From Boswellia sacra (lineage: Eukaryota > Streptophyta > Magnoliopsida > Sapindales > Burseraceae), in NCBI GenBank assembly GCA_013180625.2, contig SNVD02000468.1:186001-250000 (forward strand): a DNA stretch of 64,000 nucleotides, read 5' to 3'. Numbering within the stretch: the first letter of the stretch is position 1; each line of letters begins with the position of its first letter. The notes below the pieces were generated by a model. The model was not told the origin of the DNA, searched no databases, and saw only the letters and a program-made list of their open reading frames with translations. A program made the translations under genes and the position numbers. Shown here one piece after another: positions 12,408-24,125 of the stretch.

Positions 12408-14196
12408 TTTGTAATTTGCTGTATTTTATTTGACAGAGAGAGGTTAGCTGTGTAAGGAGGCTGTAGATTTGGAGATATAGTTATATTCAATTGAAAATCT
12501 TTATAGTGTTATTTTAGTTGAATTTTTTTTTTTTTTAATTTCATAATGGCATTAGGCTTAGAGGCTGGTCCATTGCGTTGTTAATGACTTACAGGTATGA
12601 TTATGTGAAACTACCACTGTTCTTTTTTAACACAAAGGATTGGATGCCTATCTTTTATTGATTGAATCTAGTAATTGTCTCATTGTTGCTCTGGACAGAC
12701 AGAGAGTCACTATAGGAATCAAAGAGCTTACAAAAATTGAAGAGGCCCCCTCCACCCTTTCCATGATTCTGGATGGTCAGAGGGTCCTCTTCAATTGAAA
12801 CAATCATTTGGCCACCAACTTTCCATGCCAATATCCCAATAATACTCCTGTAGTTAAGGTATGTTTGGTCATGGTTGGTAATGGTCAGTGTTCTATTCCA
12901 TGAACCGCTAACTACAGTATTTCCAGCCTGTAAGAATCAATTATTCTTCTGTAATCAAAATTGTCCAAATAATAATGAACCAATTCTGCTCATTACCAAA
13001 TTATTTACCAAACATAATCTACTGTTATAACGTATAACTAAAATTGATTCAAGCATTAATTCATTTCGTCACTTTGGTGTAACAGGGACCTAGACCTAGC
13101 CTCATCTGATTAATCTCTTTCTTCTCTTTTTCAACTTCCTTTAGTTGCCAGAGTCAACCCTGGTTTTCCTTTTTTAATATTTTCAAATCCTGCAGCTGCA
13201 TGGCCCCTACCTTACTGTAATACCGAAGATGCTTTGACAATGTAGTGTAAATTCATTGATGGTCTGCTTGGTCAATTCAAAGACATAAAATGTTTTCTGA
13301 CCAGGTTTATCCATCTTTCCCAAACTTTGTTTTACTTTTCACTTTTTTTCCCCATATGATCTGGAAAATGCTGTGAGTTGTAAATGCAATGTTTGATGAG
13401 TCCAGAAAACAATGCAGCTTCTTCAAGGTTTGAATAAAATAAAATGCACATTAGATTGTATATTGAAATGCAATGGCACACATATACAGCTCTAATTAGC
13501 AAACACTGGAAATTTGAGTCAAACTCCATACTCCAACAAACAGAATCTCTTTGTTTTTTAGTATAAATATGAATATTCTCTTGATTTGAATTTTGCTTAA
13601 ACTATAAAATTCATTAACATAGAATATTATGAAAATCATTTTTTTGACTTACATCAGCAATCAGAAGCCTAAGAAACCCAAACGCTGCGTGAGGTTAAAA
13701 GTCCATGTTTCAAGCAGGCCCAGGCCTAAGCCCATGTCAAATGTTGGATGCCTGGACCTGGGAGTTCCTTGATTGGGTCAGCCCATTCAACAAGCCCAGG
13801 CCCGTGTCAAAAGTGGGATGCTTGGAAGGTTTATATAGTAATTTTCGTCATCTCGTTAATTATCTTTCAAGTTCAGGATGTCTTTGTGTTTGTCCTAATT
13901 GGGCTAATGAATTTAGATACAATTTTTTTTTTCTTTTGTAATTAATGCTTGTGGGGATCTATATTAAGCAAGGTTAATGAGATTTGAATGAGACTTTCAT
14001 ACCTCGTGTAAATGAATTTATTAGATGTTATTTATTTTTTATAATGGGTTTTATTTTATATTTTTTCTCTTTATAGTTTTAATTGTATTTTTAACAATTA
14101 CTTTTATGTATTTATATGGAATTATTTAGATAATAAAAAATTATGTCGGTATATAAGCATGGGCATGATATCTAATTTTTAAAAAATAAAAAATTA
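12408..14196. other. Intergenic region, ATL 3' side
   Basis: No supported gene. An imperfect direct duplication rich in GGCCCAGG (about 13717-13755 and 13793-13826, each containing 'gtcaaa' and 'ggatgc') explains the overlapping short open frames at 13705-13945. The remainder is AT-rich. Confidence 0.55.
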
Positions 14197-14205
14197 ATTT
14201 TCAGA

Positions 14206-14312
14206 GGAGAAATATTACAAATAACCCTAAACTAATGTCCAATATTACATATGCCATGACCTTTTTCATAATATTATCAATGACTCTATTGTTATAAAAA
14301 TTCCGTTAAATT
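14206..14312 (+). repeat. Left terminal inverted repeat of MULE 1
   Basis: Pairs with the reverse complement of 16495-16611. Shared blocks include aatattacaaat, catgacc, and ataatattatcaatgac in the same order. Confidence 0.8.
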
Positions 14313-14585
14313 AAACATGTAAAGGGTAAAGATGTAACTTTAAATGAGGAGCACATTAAAATCTATAGCCAAATCTCATTTATACTCTAGCAGTAACACA
14401 TGTCTCCATAAGTTTTTCTCCACAAAGAAAAACCTAGGACTCTATTTTTTTCCTAAAAACACTACGTTGTAGAGCATAGGAACAAGAGAACACAACTCTT
14501 TGTCTTCCAATAAACACTCCATCACACTCAATTGTAATATTTTTTTAATTTTTTTATCAAGTAATGAAATTAATTGTTTTTATTT

Positions 14586-15054
14586 TTACTTCATATATTT
14601 CTCATGGGCAGTAGGGGAACGGGAAGAATTGGTGTTGTTGGGAAGGAAATTCATGGTCTTGTTGGGAGAGGAGTTGGGTTTGTAATTGCAAGAGGAAATT
14701 GTGTTGTTTTTAGGAGAGATATGGTGCTTTAGGGAGAGAAATGGTGCCAACGAGAGAGGAGGAACTAATACTACTATTGGGAGAGGAAATGTTGTTTTTG
14801 TTGAAAAAGTAAATGACGTAGTCGGTAGAGGATATGGTACTGAAACAATGGATAGAACTAGTTCTATTGGCAGAGGTATTAATGGTGTTGCAAGGGGAAG
14901 AACTATTGCTATAGAAAAAAGGCGAGGAGAGCAACTATTGCTACTGCAGAGAGAGGCACTGGTAGTGTTACAAGTGGAGCAACTGTTGTTGCAGGGAAAG
15001 GAGGAATTGGTTGTTCTTCTCAACAAAACTAAAAGTAGTTGCTTAGATTTATAG
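14586..15054 (+). pseudogene. Gly/Arg-rich remnant inside MULE 1, possible transposase tail
   Basis: Open frames of 122 residues on the plus strand and 146 on the minus strand overlap here. The plus-strand version has repeated short phrases (TTIGRGN, DVVGRGYG, SSIGRGI, NGVARGRT). Many plant MULE transposases end in a low-complexity Gly/Arg/Ser tail, so this may be the decayed C-terminus of one. There is no zinc-binding SWIM motif or catalytic domain to confirm it. The reverse frame is Ser/Thr/Pro-rich low complexity and probably a shadow. Confidence 0.3.
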
Positions 15055-15057
15055 GAT

Positions 15058-15059
<2 letters not shown>

Positions 15060-15095
<36 letters not shown>
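15060..15095. repeat. (CT)18 microsatellite
   Basis: Uninterrupted CT run just after the Gly/Arg-rich frame in MULE 1. Confidence 0.95.
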
Positions 15096-15099
<4 letters not shown>

Positions 15100-15344
15100 A
15101 TTAGTTTGCTTAAGCTATTACCAAATTAAGGATACAAACATGTTACCAAATTATTATTATTATTGAAAGAATTGGTCCGTAAGTTGGTAGTGTAATTAGA
15201 AGTTTTTCTATAGCCCTTCCAATAGTGAGCAAGGATGAAAGAACGAGACTTTACTGCAATCAATAGGCGAGAGAGGTATTTTATCATCATCATCATCATC
15301 TTTTTATATTATCTTTTGCAAACCACAACAAATAAGTATGCCCA

Positions 15345-16385
15345 TGAATGAGCAGGGATTTCGAGGATCGGGGAGGAGATGGGGGCAAAGCTTCACACCC
15401 GCAATTTTTTTCGGAGCAAGGATGGGGATGTTAGTCCCCAACCCGAAATCCCTATACCTGGCCCAAAATATTTAAATGCATTTTTTAAAATATATTTTAT
15501 TATGAAGTTTAATATGCTTATTAAGATAAAATATAAAATTTTTTTATTTGTATCTTCAATTATCCAATCTTATATCTTAATTTGAAGTTGAAAACTAATT
15601 AAAATTAAAAAAACCTTAAATACTATCAATTAAATCTAATATATCAATTTGAAATTGAAGACTATATGTTTAGAGTTCTCTCTCTCTCTCTCTCTGTGTC
15701 TTTTAACCATTCAAAATTTTTTTCTTAATTTTTCAAAAGCAAATCTTAGAGTTATAAAATAATTAATAGAGATTTTTTATATTTAAATGATACCTAACCT
15801 ATGGTATATATAAATATGTAAAATATGATTGAGCTCGTGACAAATTAATAACTTTGTAACTAATCTTACAATATAAAGAATATGATTAAATGAGTAAAAA
15901 ATTCTCATAATTTGACTTCCTAATTAATTAACCTTACAATGTAAAGAATATGATTTATTAATATCATGATATAAGGTTTGATCATATTATATGTTTGTAA
16001 TGATATATTTTTTAGTTGCTAATTCATATATTAGAGTTGTAGATTTTAATTTCTTCTCTCTCATCAATAGTATTTATATTTCAATTGTATTTTTTATTTG
16101 AATACTTTACTTTTGAATTATTACATCAATAGAATTTATATTTCAATTGTATTTTTTATTTGAATACTTTACTTTTGAATTATTACATCAATAATAACAA
16201 ATTTTTCAAAGTCAGGTATGGGATAGGGATGGGGATCTTTTTTAAAGTCGAGGAATCCACGTGCTCGTATTTGAATTATAATAATAGGGATTGGGTTGGG
16301 GATGGGGATACTATCCCTAATTGGGGATAGGGATGGGGGTGGTCATCCCTGGCCCGACTAGGCCCGTTCCCATCCCCACGAACTT
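15345..16385. repeat. Segment bounded by GGGGATGGGGA-rich inverted blocks
   Basis: A block at about 15355-15470 (cggggaggagatggggg, gatggggatgttagtcccc) and one at about 16210-16385 (many copies of ggggat/atcccc) are rich in the same words in both orientations. They may be the decayed ends of another small DNA element nested in MULE 1. I could not find a matching target duplication, so the limits are uncertain. Confidence 0.4.
16065..16195. repeat. Two-copy 62-base tandem duplication
   Basis: The block tttcaattgtattttttatt...acttttgaattattacatcaata occurs at 16079 and again at 16141 almost unchanged, so this is a recent local duplication inside MULE 1. Confidence 0.9.
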
Positions 16386-16494
16386 ATTTATGGCAATTAA
16401 TGAAAATTTTCTCTTTAATTTCAAAAGTCAAATGAAAATAATTGAAGCAATATTATAAAAGGGTATAATTGTCTATTGATATCTTTTAATATGT

Positions 16495-16611
16495 TAATGG
16501 CCTGATTTAATAGAGAATTAACAATGGTAGGGTCATTGATAATATTATAAAAAATGTTAGGGTCATGTATAATATTAGAATTTAGTTCAAGGTCATTTGT
16601 AATATTTTCCC
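16495..16611 (-). repeat. Right terminal inverted repeat of MULE 1
   Basis: Reverse complement of this stretch matches 14206-14312, with the terminus GGGAAAATATTAC at 16611. Confidence 0.8.
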
Positions 16612-16620
16612 ATTTTTCAA

Positions 16621-16630
16621 ATAATTTTTC
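16621..16630 (+). repeat. Target-site duplication of MULE 2, left copy
   Basis: ATAATTTTTC directly precedes the terminal GAGTTAAT. The identical ten bases follow the other end at 22646-22655. Confidence 0.8.
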
Positions 16631-16815
16631 GAGTTAATATCACTTATCACTTTAGGTTTTGTCAAATAATCACTATAATGCAACTTTTCAAAATTTTATC
16701 ATGCCTACCCTTGTCTTTTACAAAATGCATCAATCACCCCATTTAATAACGGTTTCTGTCAGTCAACAATAATTTGACTACCTATAAAGGACAAATTTAC
16801 TTATTTATTCCTGAT
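16631..16815 (+). repeat. Left terminal inverted repeat of MULE 2
   Basis: Matches the reverse complement of 22480-22645. Similarity is best over the first 115 bases, then patchy. Confidence 0.8.
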
Positions 16816-16892
16816 TAATAATAAAAAAATTACTTGAAATAATTAAAAATAAAAAATTTCTATGTTGATGTTCGTTTGGTTTTAATTGAAAG

Positions 16893-16971
16893 ATGCAACA
16901 ATTGTTTCAAGGGGATGCAAAGACAATTACTCTTGAAGAACTTGAGAGTGTGAAAGCCATACTTGCAAGCA
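16893..16971 (+). other. Possible captured host exon in MULE 2
   Basis: An ATG at 16893 opens a frame that is more codon-like than its surroundings and contains TLEELESVKAILAS, followed by a good donor (a|gtgagt at 16971/16972). Mutator-like elements often carry host gene fragments (Pack-MULEs). I do not recognise the parent gene, and the frame is only 26 residues, so this is tentative. Confidence 0.3.
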
Positions 16972-17411
16972 GTGAGTTGAGCAAAAATCTGAAAATAAAA
17001 AGAAAGAAAATTCTGCATAAAATTGTTTGGCAGTCTTAGGAACCATAACCCACCATAGTAAAATGAAAATAAATAAAATAAAACCAATTGGAAAACTCTT
17101 AAGATGAGATTGGGATGCAAAAGAGGTTTGTGTGTAATTGTTTAGAGTTCGGTGGTGTTTAGAAACTAGGTTTATGAGGAATTGAAGAGGAAGATTCTAC
17201 TATGCTTAGGAGGCTTGCATGCTTGATTCCTTGTTGAGGCTTGGCTCGATTCTGATGGTGTTAACAAACTATATATGATGAGGAGTTGAAGAGGAAGATT
17301 TTGCAATTGCTTAATAGGCTAGCAGTTTAGTGTGTGAAGCCATTTAGGAAATCTTCTCACTTTTAATCTTAAAATTTTGATTGTTGCGTCAATTTTAAAT
17401 GTTTAAAGAAC

Positions 17412-17582
17412 TTTTGGACATTGTAAATGTTTTAGAGTTAGCTTAGGTGTAGTTTAGTTGGCATATTGTAGCACAACATATATTTATTAATTGGACTGAT
17501 GTATATATACTTTTTTTCTGCACATTTTGGTTATAATAATGAAAGAATATTCTTCCACAAGCTTCTTTCTCCAAGTTTGATA
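17412..17582 (+). repeat. 5' LTR of Copia element
   Basis: Contains gatgtatatatac, a TATA-like core at about 17500, and ends at gata just before the primer binding site. The canonical TG...CA ends are mutated (TT...TA). Confidence 0.85.
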
Positions 17583-17720
17583 TGGTATTAGAGCACTATC
17601 ACTGTCTTATTCTCTAGCTCCGTTGACGAAGATTTGTTTAGTGCTACTGATTTTCAATACTGATTTCCCTCTCATGTGACCTTGATTTTCCTTGATTGAG
17701 TGTTATTTCTTTTCTTTATT

Positions 17721-20700
17721 ATGGCTTTACCTGCATTCGAAGCTTTAGATCAATCTACACCGTTAACGAATCGTTCCACCATTGATGATCCTTTGAATCC
17801 TTACTTATTTCATCATTCTGATAGTCTTGGACTGGTTCTGGTCTCACAACCTTTGACTAGCTCAGATAACTATACCTCCTGGATTCGAGCGATGTTGATT
17901 GCTCTTTCGGTAAAGAATAAAGTAGGGTTTATTGATGGTTTGATTCCTAAACCCTGAAGGTAACAATTTGAACCTTCTCCATGCATGGAATCGCAACAAT
18001 AATAATGTCATTTCTCGGATCTTGAACTTTGTCTCTAAAGAAATTTCTACTAGGGTCATTTACTTTGATTTTGCTTGAGAAATTGAGGTCAATCTTGGGG
18101 ATCGTTTTCAACAGAGTAATGGATCTAGAATTTTTCAATAGCATCGTGAGATGAATCTTGCTTAAGCTCAACACTCTGTTAGTGTTTATTTTACAAAATT
18201 GAAGACAATTTGGGAGGAATTGAACATTTATAGACCGGTTTGCACTTGTGACGGTGTTAAAGCTTTTAATTCTTATTACCAAATGGAGTATATCATGCCA
18301 TTTTTTTTGTGTCTACATGACTCTATTGCTTAAATTCGTGGTCAGTTACTCCTCATGGACCATATGCCTCTTATAAACAAAGTGTTTGCTCTTGTCTCTC
18401 AAGATGAACACCAAAGAAAAGTTGGAGTTCTGGTTTTAGATTCAGCCAATACTATGGCTTTTGCTGTTAAAGCTAATACCTCCAAGGGCCACACTTCTAA
18501 TACTGCTAGGAATTATCATTCTAGTAACAACACTGGCAATTATAATAATGGAGGCAATAAAGGCAGTCGTAATTCTGGTAGTTACAAAGGGCAGAAGAAG
18601 GAAAGGCCGCTCTATACACATTGTCAATTTCATGGTCATACCATTGAGAGGTCTTATAAACTCTATAGATACCCACCTGGATATCAGCCAAGACAGAGAG
18701 ACAATGCTTTTTCTTCCAATACCACATCTACTGTTAATCAAGTTTCTAATCCATATGGTTTGAGCTCTGTAGCTTCTACTAATCATCCAAATGTTATTGG
18801 GAATTTTTTATAGACTCTTAACACTACTCAGTATTAACTATTGATGACTCTGTTGTCTGGCCACCTTGCTTCTTTTGTAAGTGCAGCTAATGGTTCAGAT
18901 GATTCAGGTGCTTCCTTTGCTACAAGTATATGCTTTTTAGTTTCACTGAATCCTATGTTGTCGTTTATAAAATATTGAATAGTTAATTCAGGGGCTACTA
19001 GGCATATATGTTCAAATGCTAATGCATTTGTATATTTGAAAACTATTTCTAACTCCATCGTCACCTTACCTGACCTCACTTGCATTCTCGTGAGCTTATA
19101 TGGTGATGTCAAACTCATTCATGTGTTGGTTCTCTAGGATGGATTGTTTTTTCCATAGTTCAAATTTAATCTTCTTTCTTTGAGTGCTTTTACCACAAAT
19201 TCATAGCTCATTATCAATTTTCTTCCTGATTGTTTCGTCATTTTGGATCTCAGTAGCAAGAAAATGATTGGTAAGGGTGAGAAGTTGGATGATCTCTATG
19301 TTCTTGATACTGCTAGCATCACCACCAGCGATATAACTTGTGTTTCTTCAAATATTGCTCATGTAAATAATGTTTCTGCCAGTATTTGACATAATAGGCT
19401 TGGTCACTTGTCTTTTAAGTGGTTGATATGTTGAAAGACAGATTACATTGTGATACTTCTAAAGCTCATAAAGCTGGCCCTTGTTATATTTGTCTATTGG
19501 CTAAACAAAAACGGTTACCTTTTGATTCTCATAATAATATGGCTACTTCTCCGTTTGATATGCTCCATTGCAATATATGGAGGCCTTATCATGTTATTTC
19601 CCATTCGGTCATCATTATTTTTTGGTTTTAGTGGATGATTACAGTCGGTTAACACGGATCTTTTTACTTAAGCAAAAATCTGATGTTGCCTTTGTCATTC
19701 CAAAGTTCTTCAACATGATTGCTACTCAGTTTGATACCACCATCAAAATATTGAGGTATGATATTGCTCTAGAGTTGGCTTTGATTGATTTTTTCAATAA
19801 AAAGGAGTTTTAAATCAATTTTCTTATGTGGAATGACCCAAACAAAATTTTGTTATGGAGCCCAAGCACCAATGTTTACTCAATGTTGCTCGGGCTCTTT
19901 ATTTTCATTCATGGATTCCTTTACAATTTTGAACTGAATGTGTTCTCACTGTAGCTTTTCTTGTAAATAAGACATCCTCTCCACCACTCCATAACAAAAC
20001 TCCATATGATATTTCATACAAATATGCTATTGATTAATTCACTTTTTGAGTGTTTGGATGCTTGGCCTTTGCATCCACTCTTATTGCTCACAGAACCAAG
20101 TTCCAAAACAAGGCTTGGATTTGTTTTTTTCTTGGTTATTCACCTAGCATGAAGGGCTACAAATTATATGATATTCAAACTAAAAGATTTTTGTTTCTCG
20201 GGATGTGGTTTTCCATGAAGATTTCTTCCCGTTCCATACAGTGGTTCCACAAGATAAGTTAGTTGATCCTTTTCCTGACCTTGTCTTACCCCTTGCTACA
20301 CTTGAGACTTCTATTGCATCTTCTTCTTAGATCCCTATTGTTTAGATTTCTTAAAACACTTCTGCTACTGATCAATACTTGCTCATGATCTTGGATCACA
20401 TGATCCTCCTCTTGGACGATCCACTCGAGTTCACAAACCTCCGTCATACCTTCAAGATTTCCACTGCATGTAGATAACCCACCAGCCTTTACCACATTCT
20501 CCAACTTCTTATCCTTTATCTCATTACGTGTCATACAAATCTCTTTCCCCATCTTATAAGACATTTGTTGTGACTGTTTTAGTTGAGTTTGAACCTCAGT
20601 TTTATCATCAAGTAGTTCAGTTTTCATAACGGAGAGATCTATGATAGCAGAATTAGATGCTATGAAGGCTAATAGTTCTTGGTCAGTTGTTCTCTACCTA

Positions 20701-22040
20701 AAGGAAAACATACTATTGGTTGTGAGTGGATTTACAAAATTAAATATCGAACTGATGGGTCTATAGAGAGACATAAAGCCCATTTATTTGCTAAAGGCTA
20801 TATTCAACAAGAGGGACTTGATATTATTGAAACTTTTCCCCTATCACTAAGTTAGTTATAGTCAAGGTTCTTTTGGCTTTAGCGGCTAGTTAACATTGGC
20901 ATCTTGTTTAACTTGATGTGAACAATGCCTCCCTTAATGAGGACCTATTTGAAGAGGTTTATATAGACCTTCCTCTTGGTTTTGGTCGAAAAGGGGAGCA
21001 CTCTCCTAAGGGAGAGACTTTGGTTTGTAAACTTCATAATTCCATTTATGGATTAAAATAGGCCTCACGCCAATGGTACTTCAACTTCTTTTAAGCTCTT
21101 ATCTCCTTTGGATTTTCTTAGTCCAAATCTGATTATTCACTCTATTAAAGGTTCTAACTCTTCATTTGTTACCCTTCTAGTATATGTTTGATGATAATGT
21201 CATCATCGGTCCTAATTCATAGGTCATCAATTCTTTGAAACTCTTTCTACACAGTCAGGTCAAACTCAAAGGCCTAACTTAAAATATTTTCTTGGGCTTG
21301 AAATTGCTAGATCAAACAAAGATATTGTTTTCTCTCAACGACATTACACTCTTCAGTTACTTGAAGGCACTGGCTATTTTGCTTGCCAACCTACTTTTGT
21401 TCCTATGGATTCTAAACTCTGGCTTTGTGCTCATGAGGTTGATTTACTTCCTGATGGTTCTCGGTATTGAGAACTCATTAGTTGGCTTATTTATCTGACC
21501 CTATCAGGTCCCAATATTACCTTTGCAGTTCCCAAGCTTAGTCAGTTTTTGGCTCATTCTCAACTACCTCATTTAAAAGCCGCTTATAATCTACTTTGTT
21601 ACGTCAAGTCCTATCTTGGCCAAGGTTTATTTTTCTCCTCTTCCTCCTTTTTACATGTTAAGGCCTTGTTGATACGGACTAGGGCTGTTGTCCTGATACT
21701 CGTAGATCAATCACTGTTTTTGTGTCTTTATTGGCTATTTTTTGTATCTTGGAAAGCTAAGAAACAATCCACTATGTCTCGCTTCGCAGCTGAGGTAGAA
21801 TACCGTGCTTTAGCTTTCACTATGAGTGAACTTGTATGGATCCATCATCTGCTTCATGATTTCCAGGTTGCTACTTCAACCCCTGTTCTCCCCTTTTGTG
21901 ATAATCAAATGGCTGTGCATATTGCCTTCAATCCTAGCTTTCATGAGCGGATTAAGCATATTAAGCTCAGTTATCATTTTGTGCGTGATAAAGTGAATAA
22001 AGGATTTCTCAAGCTCATGCTTATTTGCTCTCAACACTAG
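17721..22040 (+). pseudogene. Copia gag-pol, broken in many places
   Basis: Domains appear in Copia order. They are gag (from 17721, stop at 17955), a degenerate knuckle region (CQFHGHTIERSYKLY, about 18625), GAG-pre-integrase (about 19390-19560), integrase (VDDYSRL near 19632, later FGCLAFASTL near 20055), reverse transcriptase (about 20700-21560) and RNase H (SRFAAEVEYRAL near 21780 to about 22040). Frames shift repeatedly and stops occur in conserved positions. The YVDD catalytic region of the reverse transcriptase near 21181-21198 carries an extra T that shifts frame. No active protein can be made from this copy. Confidence 0.85.
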
Positions 22041-22140
22041 TTAACTGACATCTTTACTAAAGTTTTACCTCTATCCTTGTTATTTCCACTCTTGTCCAGG
22101 ATAGCTTTTCAAAATATTCACAGTCCAGCTTGAGGGGGAA

Positions 22141-22313
22141 TTTTAGACATTGTAAATGTTTTAGAGTTAGCTTAGGTGTAGCTTAACTGGCATATTGTAG
22201 AACTGGTGGCATATATTTATTTATTGGACTGATGTATATATACTTTTTGTACATATTTCAGTTATAAGAATGAAAGAATATTCTTCCACAAGCTCTTTTC
22301 TCCAAGTCTGACA
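22141..22313 (+). repeat. 3' LTR of Copia element
   Basis: Near-identical to 17412-17582, with scattered substitutions and a small insertion (actggtggc). Ends tgaca. Confidence 0.85.
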
Positions 22314-22479
22314 AGAATAGTTTGAGTTGTGATTAAATTAGATTTGATGAATATTGAGTTATCCTAAAAATTTTGGAGTGACAATTTTCAATTTGATTCC
22401 GAGACATTTTTCTGATAAAATCTTTTTTTAAGTGTTCTTTAATATTTATTTTATTTTGATGTTAAATTAAAAAATAAAG

Positions 22480-22645
22480 AAAGATATATTTGCCCTTCGA
22501 TTGCTTCTTAGTTTTATTGGCATTGGTAGTTAAGGGCTTAATTAATGAATTTCGTAAAAGATAGGGTAGAGATTGATAAAATTTTGAAAAGTCACGTCTG
22601 AGTGATAATTCACGAAAACGTAGGATTAGTGAACGACATTAACTC
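22480..22645 (-). repeat. Right terminal inverted repeat of MULE 2
   Basis: Reverse complement starts GAGTTAATGTCGTTCACTAA and follows the left arm at 16631. Confidence 0.8.
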
Positions 22646-22655
22646 ATAATTTTTC
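22646..22655 (+). repeat. Target-site duplication of MULE 2, right copy
   Basis: ATAATTTTTC, identical to 16621-16630. Confidence 0.8.
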
Positions 22656-24125
22656 TTATTGTAGTTTTGACCCTGATTGAAGTGTTAAAAATTTTTACCA
22701 TATAATCAATTAAATATTAACATGATTCAGATACAAAAACAAAACTCTTTATTCCAATTAAAATAAGTCGTAGTTACGGTAATTCTCGACCGGATTTCCA
22801 TCCCCTAAAATCAATCATTTAAAATTTTGCGTTTGAAAAGCTACAATTTTGCGTTTGAAAAGCTGCAAATAGCTAGTTGCAAAGTCAGAATCAAACGAGG
22901 GCCGGGTTAAAACAACTTAAAGTCTTTAAAAAAAAAAAAGATGCTGCAGTAATCTTGTACAAAAAGTTTCGTTATGGATTTTGATTAAAACTGTGGTTGT
23001 TGATGGCTTTTTGGCTTTCATCGGTTGTTGTATGACTGGATGCTTGTTGGGGTTATGTTTGAAGTTGCGCAGCCAATTTAGGTCGTTGTCTTTGGGAGTG
23101 GTGAGTCGCTGGTTTTGTCGATGTGTCTGGGGGTGTATTGCTTCACCGGTGTCGGAGGTGGCCGGCTGAAATTTCAATTTCGTGTATTTTTTTTTTAAAT
23201 TTTGGTTAATTAGTCATCCATTAGAATATAAATCAATTTTTTCAAAATTTCTATCTTGCCTCTATTTATTAGTCACGGATTTTAGCAGGCGTTTTTAAAT
23301 TTGATTAAAGTAGTCCTTTGATTCTGCTTATAATAGGCCATCTCCAGCTGAAAGTCGTTCGTGAGATTATCTTTATTTTTTTAATCAATTAACGGACTCG
23401 ATTTAAGTGTCAAATATTATAAATGATTTAGTATATATTATTTATTTTAATATAAATTTAAAATACATCTATTATTAAGTAAAGATTTATTATCTTATTT
23501 AAATTGTACTACTCTCATAAAATATATCTATTAAATAAAAATTTATCATCTTATTTAAATTGTATTGCTTTGATAAATAAGATTATTTTTGTAATAAATT
23601 TATATCATAATTGTATTGATAATTTATTATAAACAGCTTAACAGATATTATTCGCCTTTAACATTCAGACGCCTCATGATTTGGCTTCTTCTAAACTTCG
23701 AATTCAAAATACATCTATTAAGTAACGATCTATCATCGCATTTAAACGGCGCCGCTTCAATTTACGGAAGCGACGCAGGATCGTTTTCACAACATTGAGG
23801 ATATTTTTCAACTAATTTTCTAAAACTACGGAAGACAAGCTCGGTTTTCAGATGATTCGATAGTTGGGCAAATTACTTGTCAAATTTGTTTATTACTAAT
23901 TATTAAAAATAAAAAAAGAAATAAAAAAAGTGAAGAGAATAGCAATCCTCTGTTTTTCGGAAACTAATAATAAATTATCCATGACCTGTTTCGACTCCGT
24001 ACTCAAGTCTCACCTCATTCTTTATCTTGCCAGCCAACCCAATCCAACCCAACCCAACCCACATAACATAATCTCCATCTTCACCTCCACCTCCACCGTC
24101 AGCAGCAGCAGCAACAACAACAACA
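22656..24125. other. Intergenic region and ETFB promoter side
   Basis: No supported gene. A 22-base unit, attttgcgtttgaaaagct with two leading bases, is tandemly doubled at 22821-22864. The GC-richer stretch 22981-23170 has an open frame on each strand with no recognisable motif. The last 120 bases form the probable ETFB leader: repeated ccaaccc at 24031-24060 and short cag/caa runs at 24100-24125. Confidence 0.55.

Larger units (their letters stand above)
14206..16611. mobile_element. MULE-type DNA transposon 1 (about 2.4 kb)
   Basis: Long terminal inverted repeats of about 100 bases define the ends. The left arm begins GGAGAAATATTACAAATAAC at 14206, and the reverse complement of the right end begins GGGAAAATATTACAAATGAC at 16611. 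The arms carry internal repeats of a phrase like aatatta..atgaccct. Flanking 9-base sequences (attttcaga on the left and atttttcaa on the right, or a one-base shift) look like a decayed target duplication, the size expected for Mutator-like elements. The interior holds a Gly/Arg-rich open frame, microsatellites, a tandem duplication and GGGGAT-rich blocks, but no recognisable transposase core. I call it non-autonomous or decayed. Confidence 0.75.
17412..22313 (+). mobile_element. Ty1/Copia LTR retrotransposon, decayed, inside MULE 2
   Basis: Short LTRs of 171 and 173 bases (17412-17582 and 22141-22313) flank a Copia-type gag-pol. A primer binding site for initiator-Met tRNA, TGGTATTAGAGC, follows the left LTR at 17583-17594. 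A polypurine tract (ttgagggggaa, 22130-22140) precedes the right one. The flanking pentamers AGAAC (17407-17411) and AGAAT (22314-22318) are a target duplication with one mismatch. The gag start style (HHSDSLGLVLVSQPLT) suggests the Ale/Retrofit group, from memory. The whole element lies inside MULE 2 and is therefore younger than it. Confidence 0.9.
16631..22645. mobile_element. MULE-type DNA transposon 2 with nested Copia element
   Basis: Terminal inverted repeats of about 115-190 bases mark the ends. GAGTTAAT starts at 16631 and its complement ATTAACTC ends at 22645. Shared inner blocks include acttttcaaaattttatca and ctaccct, followed by tcttttac. A perfect ten-base target duplication (ATAATTTTTC) flanks it, within the range known for Mutator-like elements. 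About 4.9 kb of the interior is a later Copia insertion (17412-22313), so the original element was about 1.1 kb and non-autonomous. It begins ten bases after the right-hand flank of MULE 1. Confidence 0.85.

Noticed and set aside
14586..15026. 146-residue minus-strand Ser/Thr-rich frame
   Set aside because: Low-complexity reverse shadow of the Gly/Arg-rich frame inside MULE 1.
20286..20627. 113-residue minus-strand frame inside the Copia element
   Set aside because: Reverse shadow of the decayed region between integrase and reverse transcriptase.
22926..23177. Open frames on both strands in a GC-richer patch
   Set aside because: No recognisable domain, no splice sites placed sensibly, and both strands are equally open.
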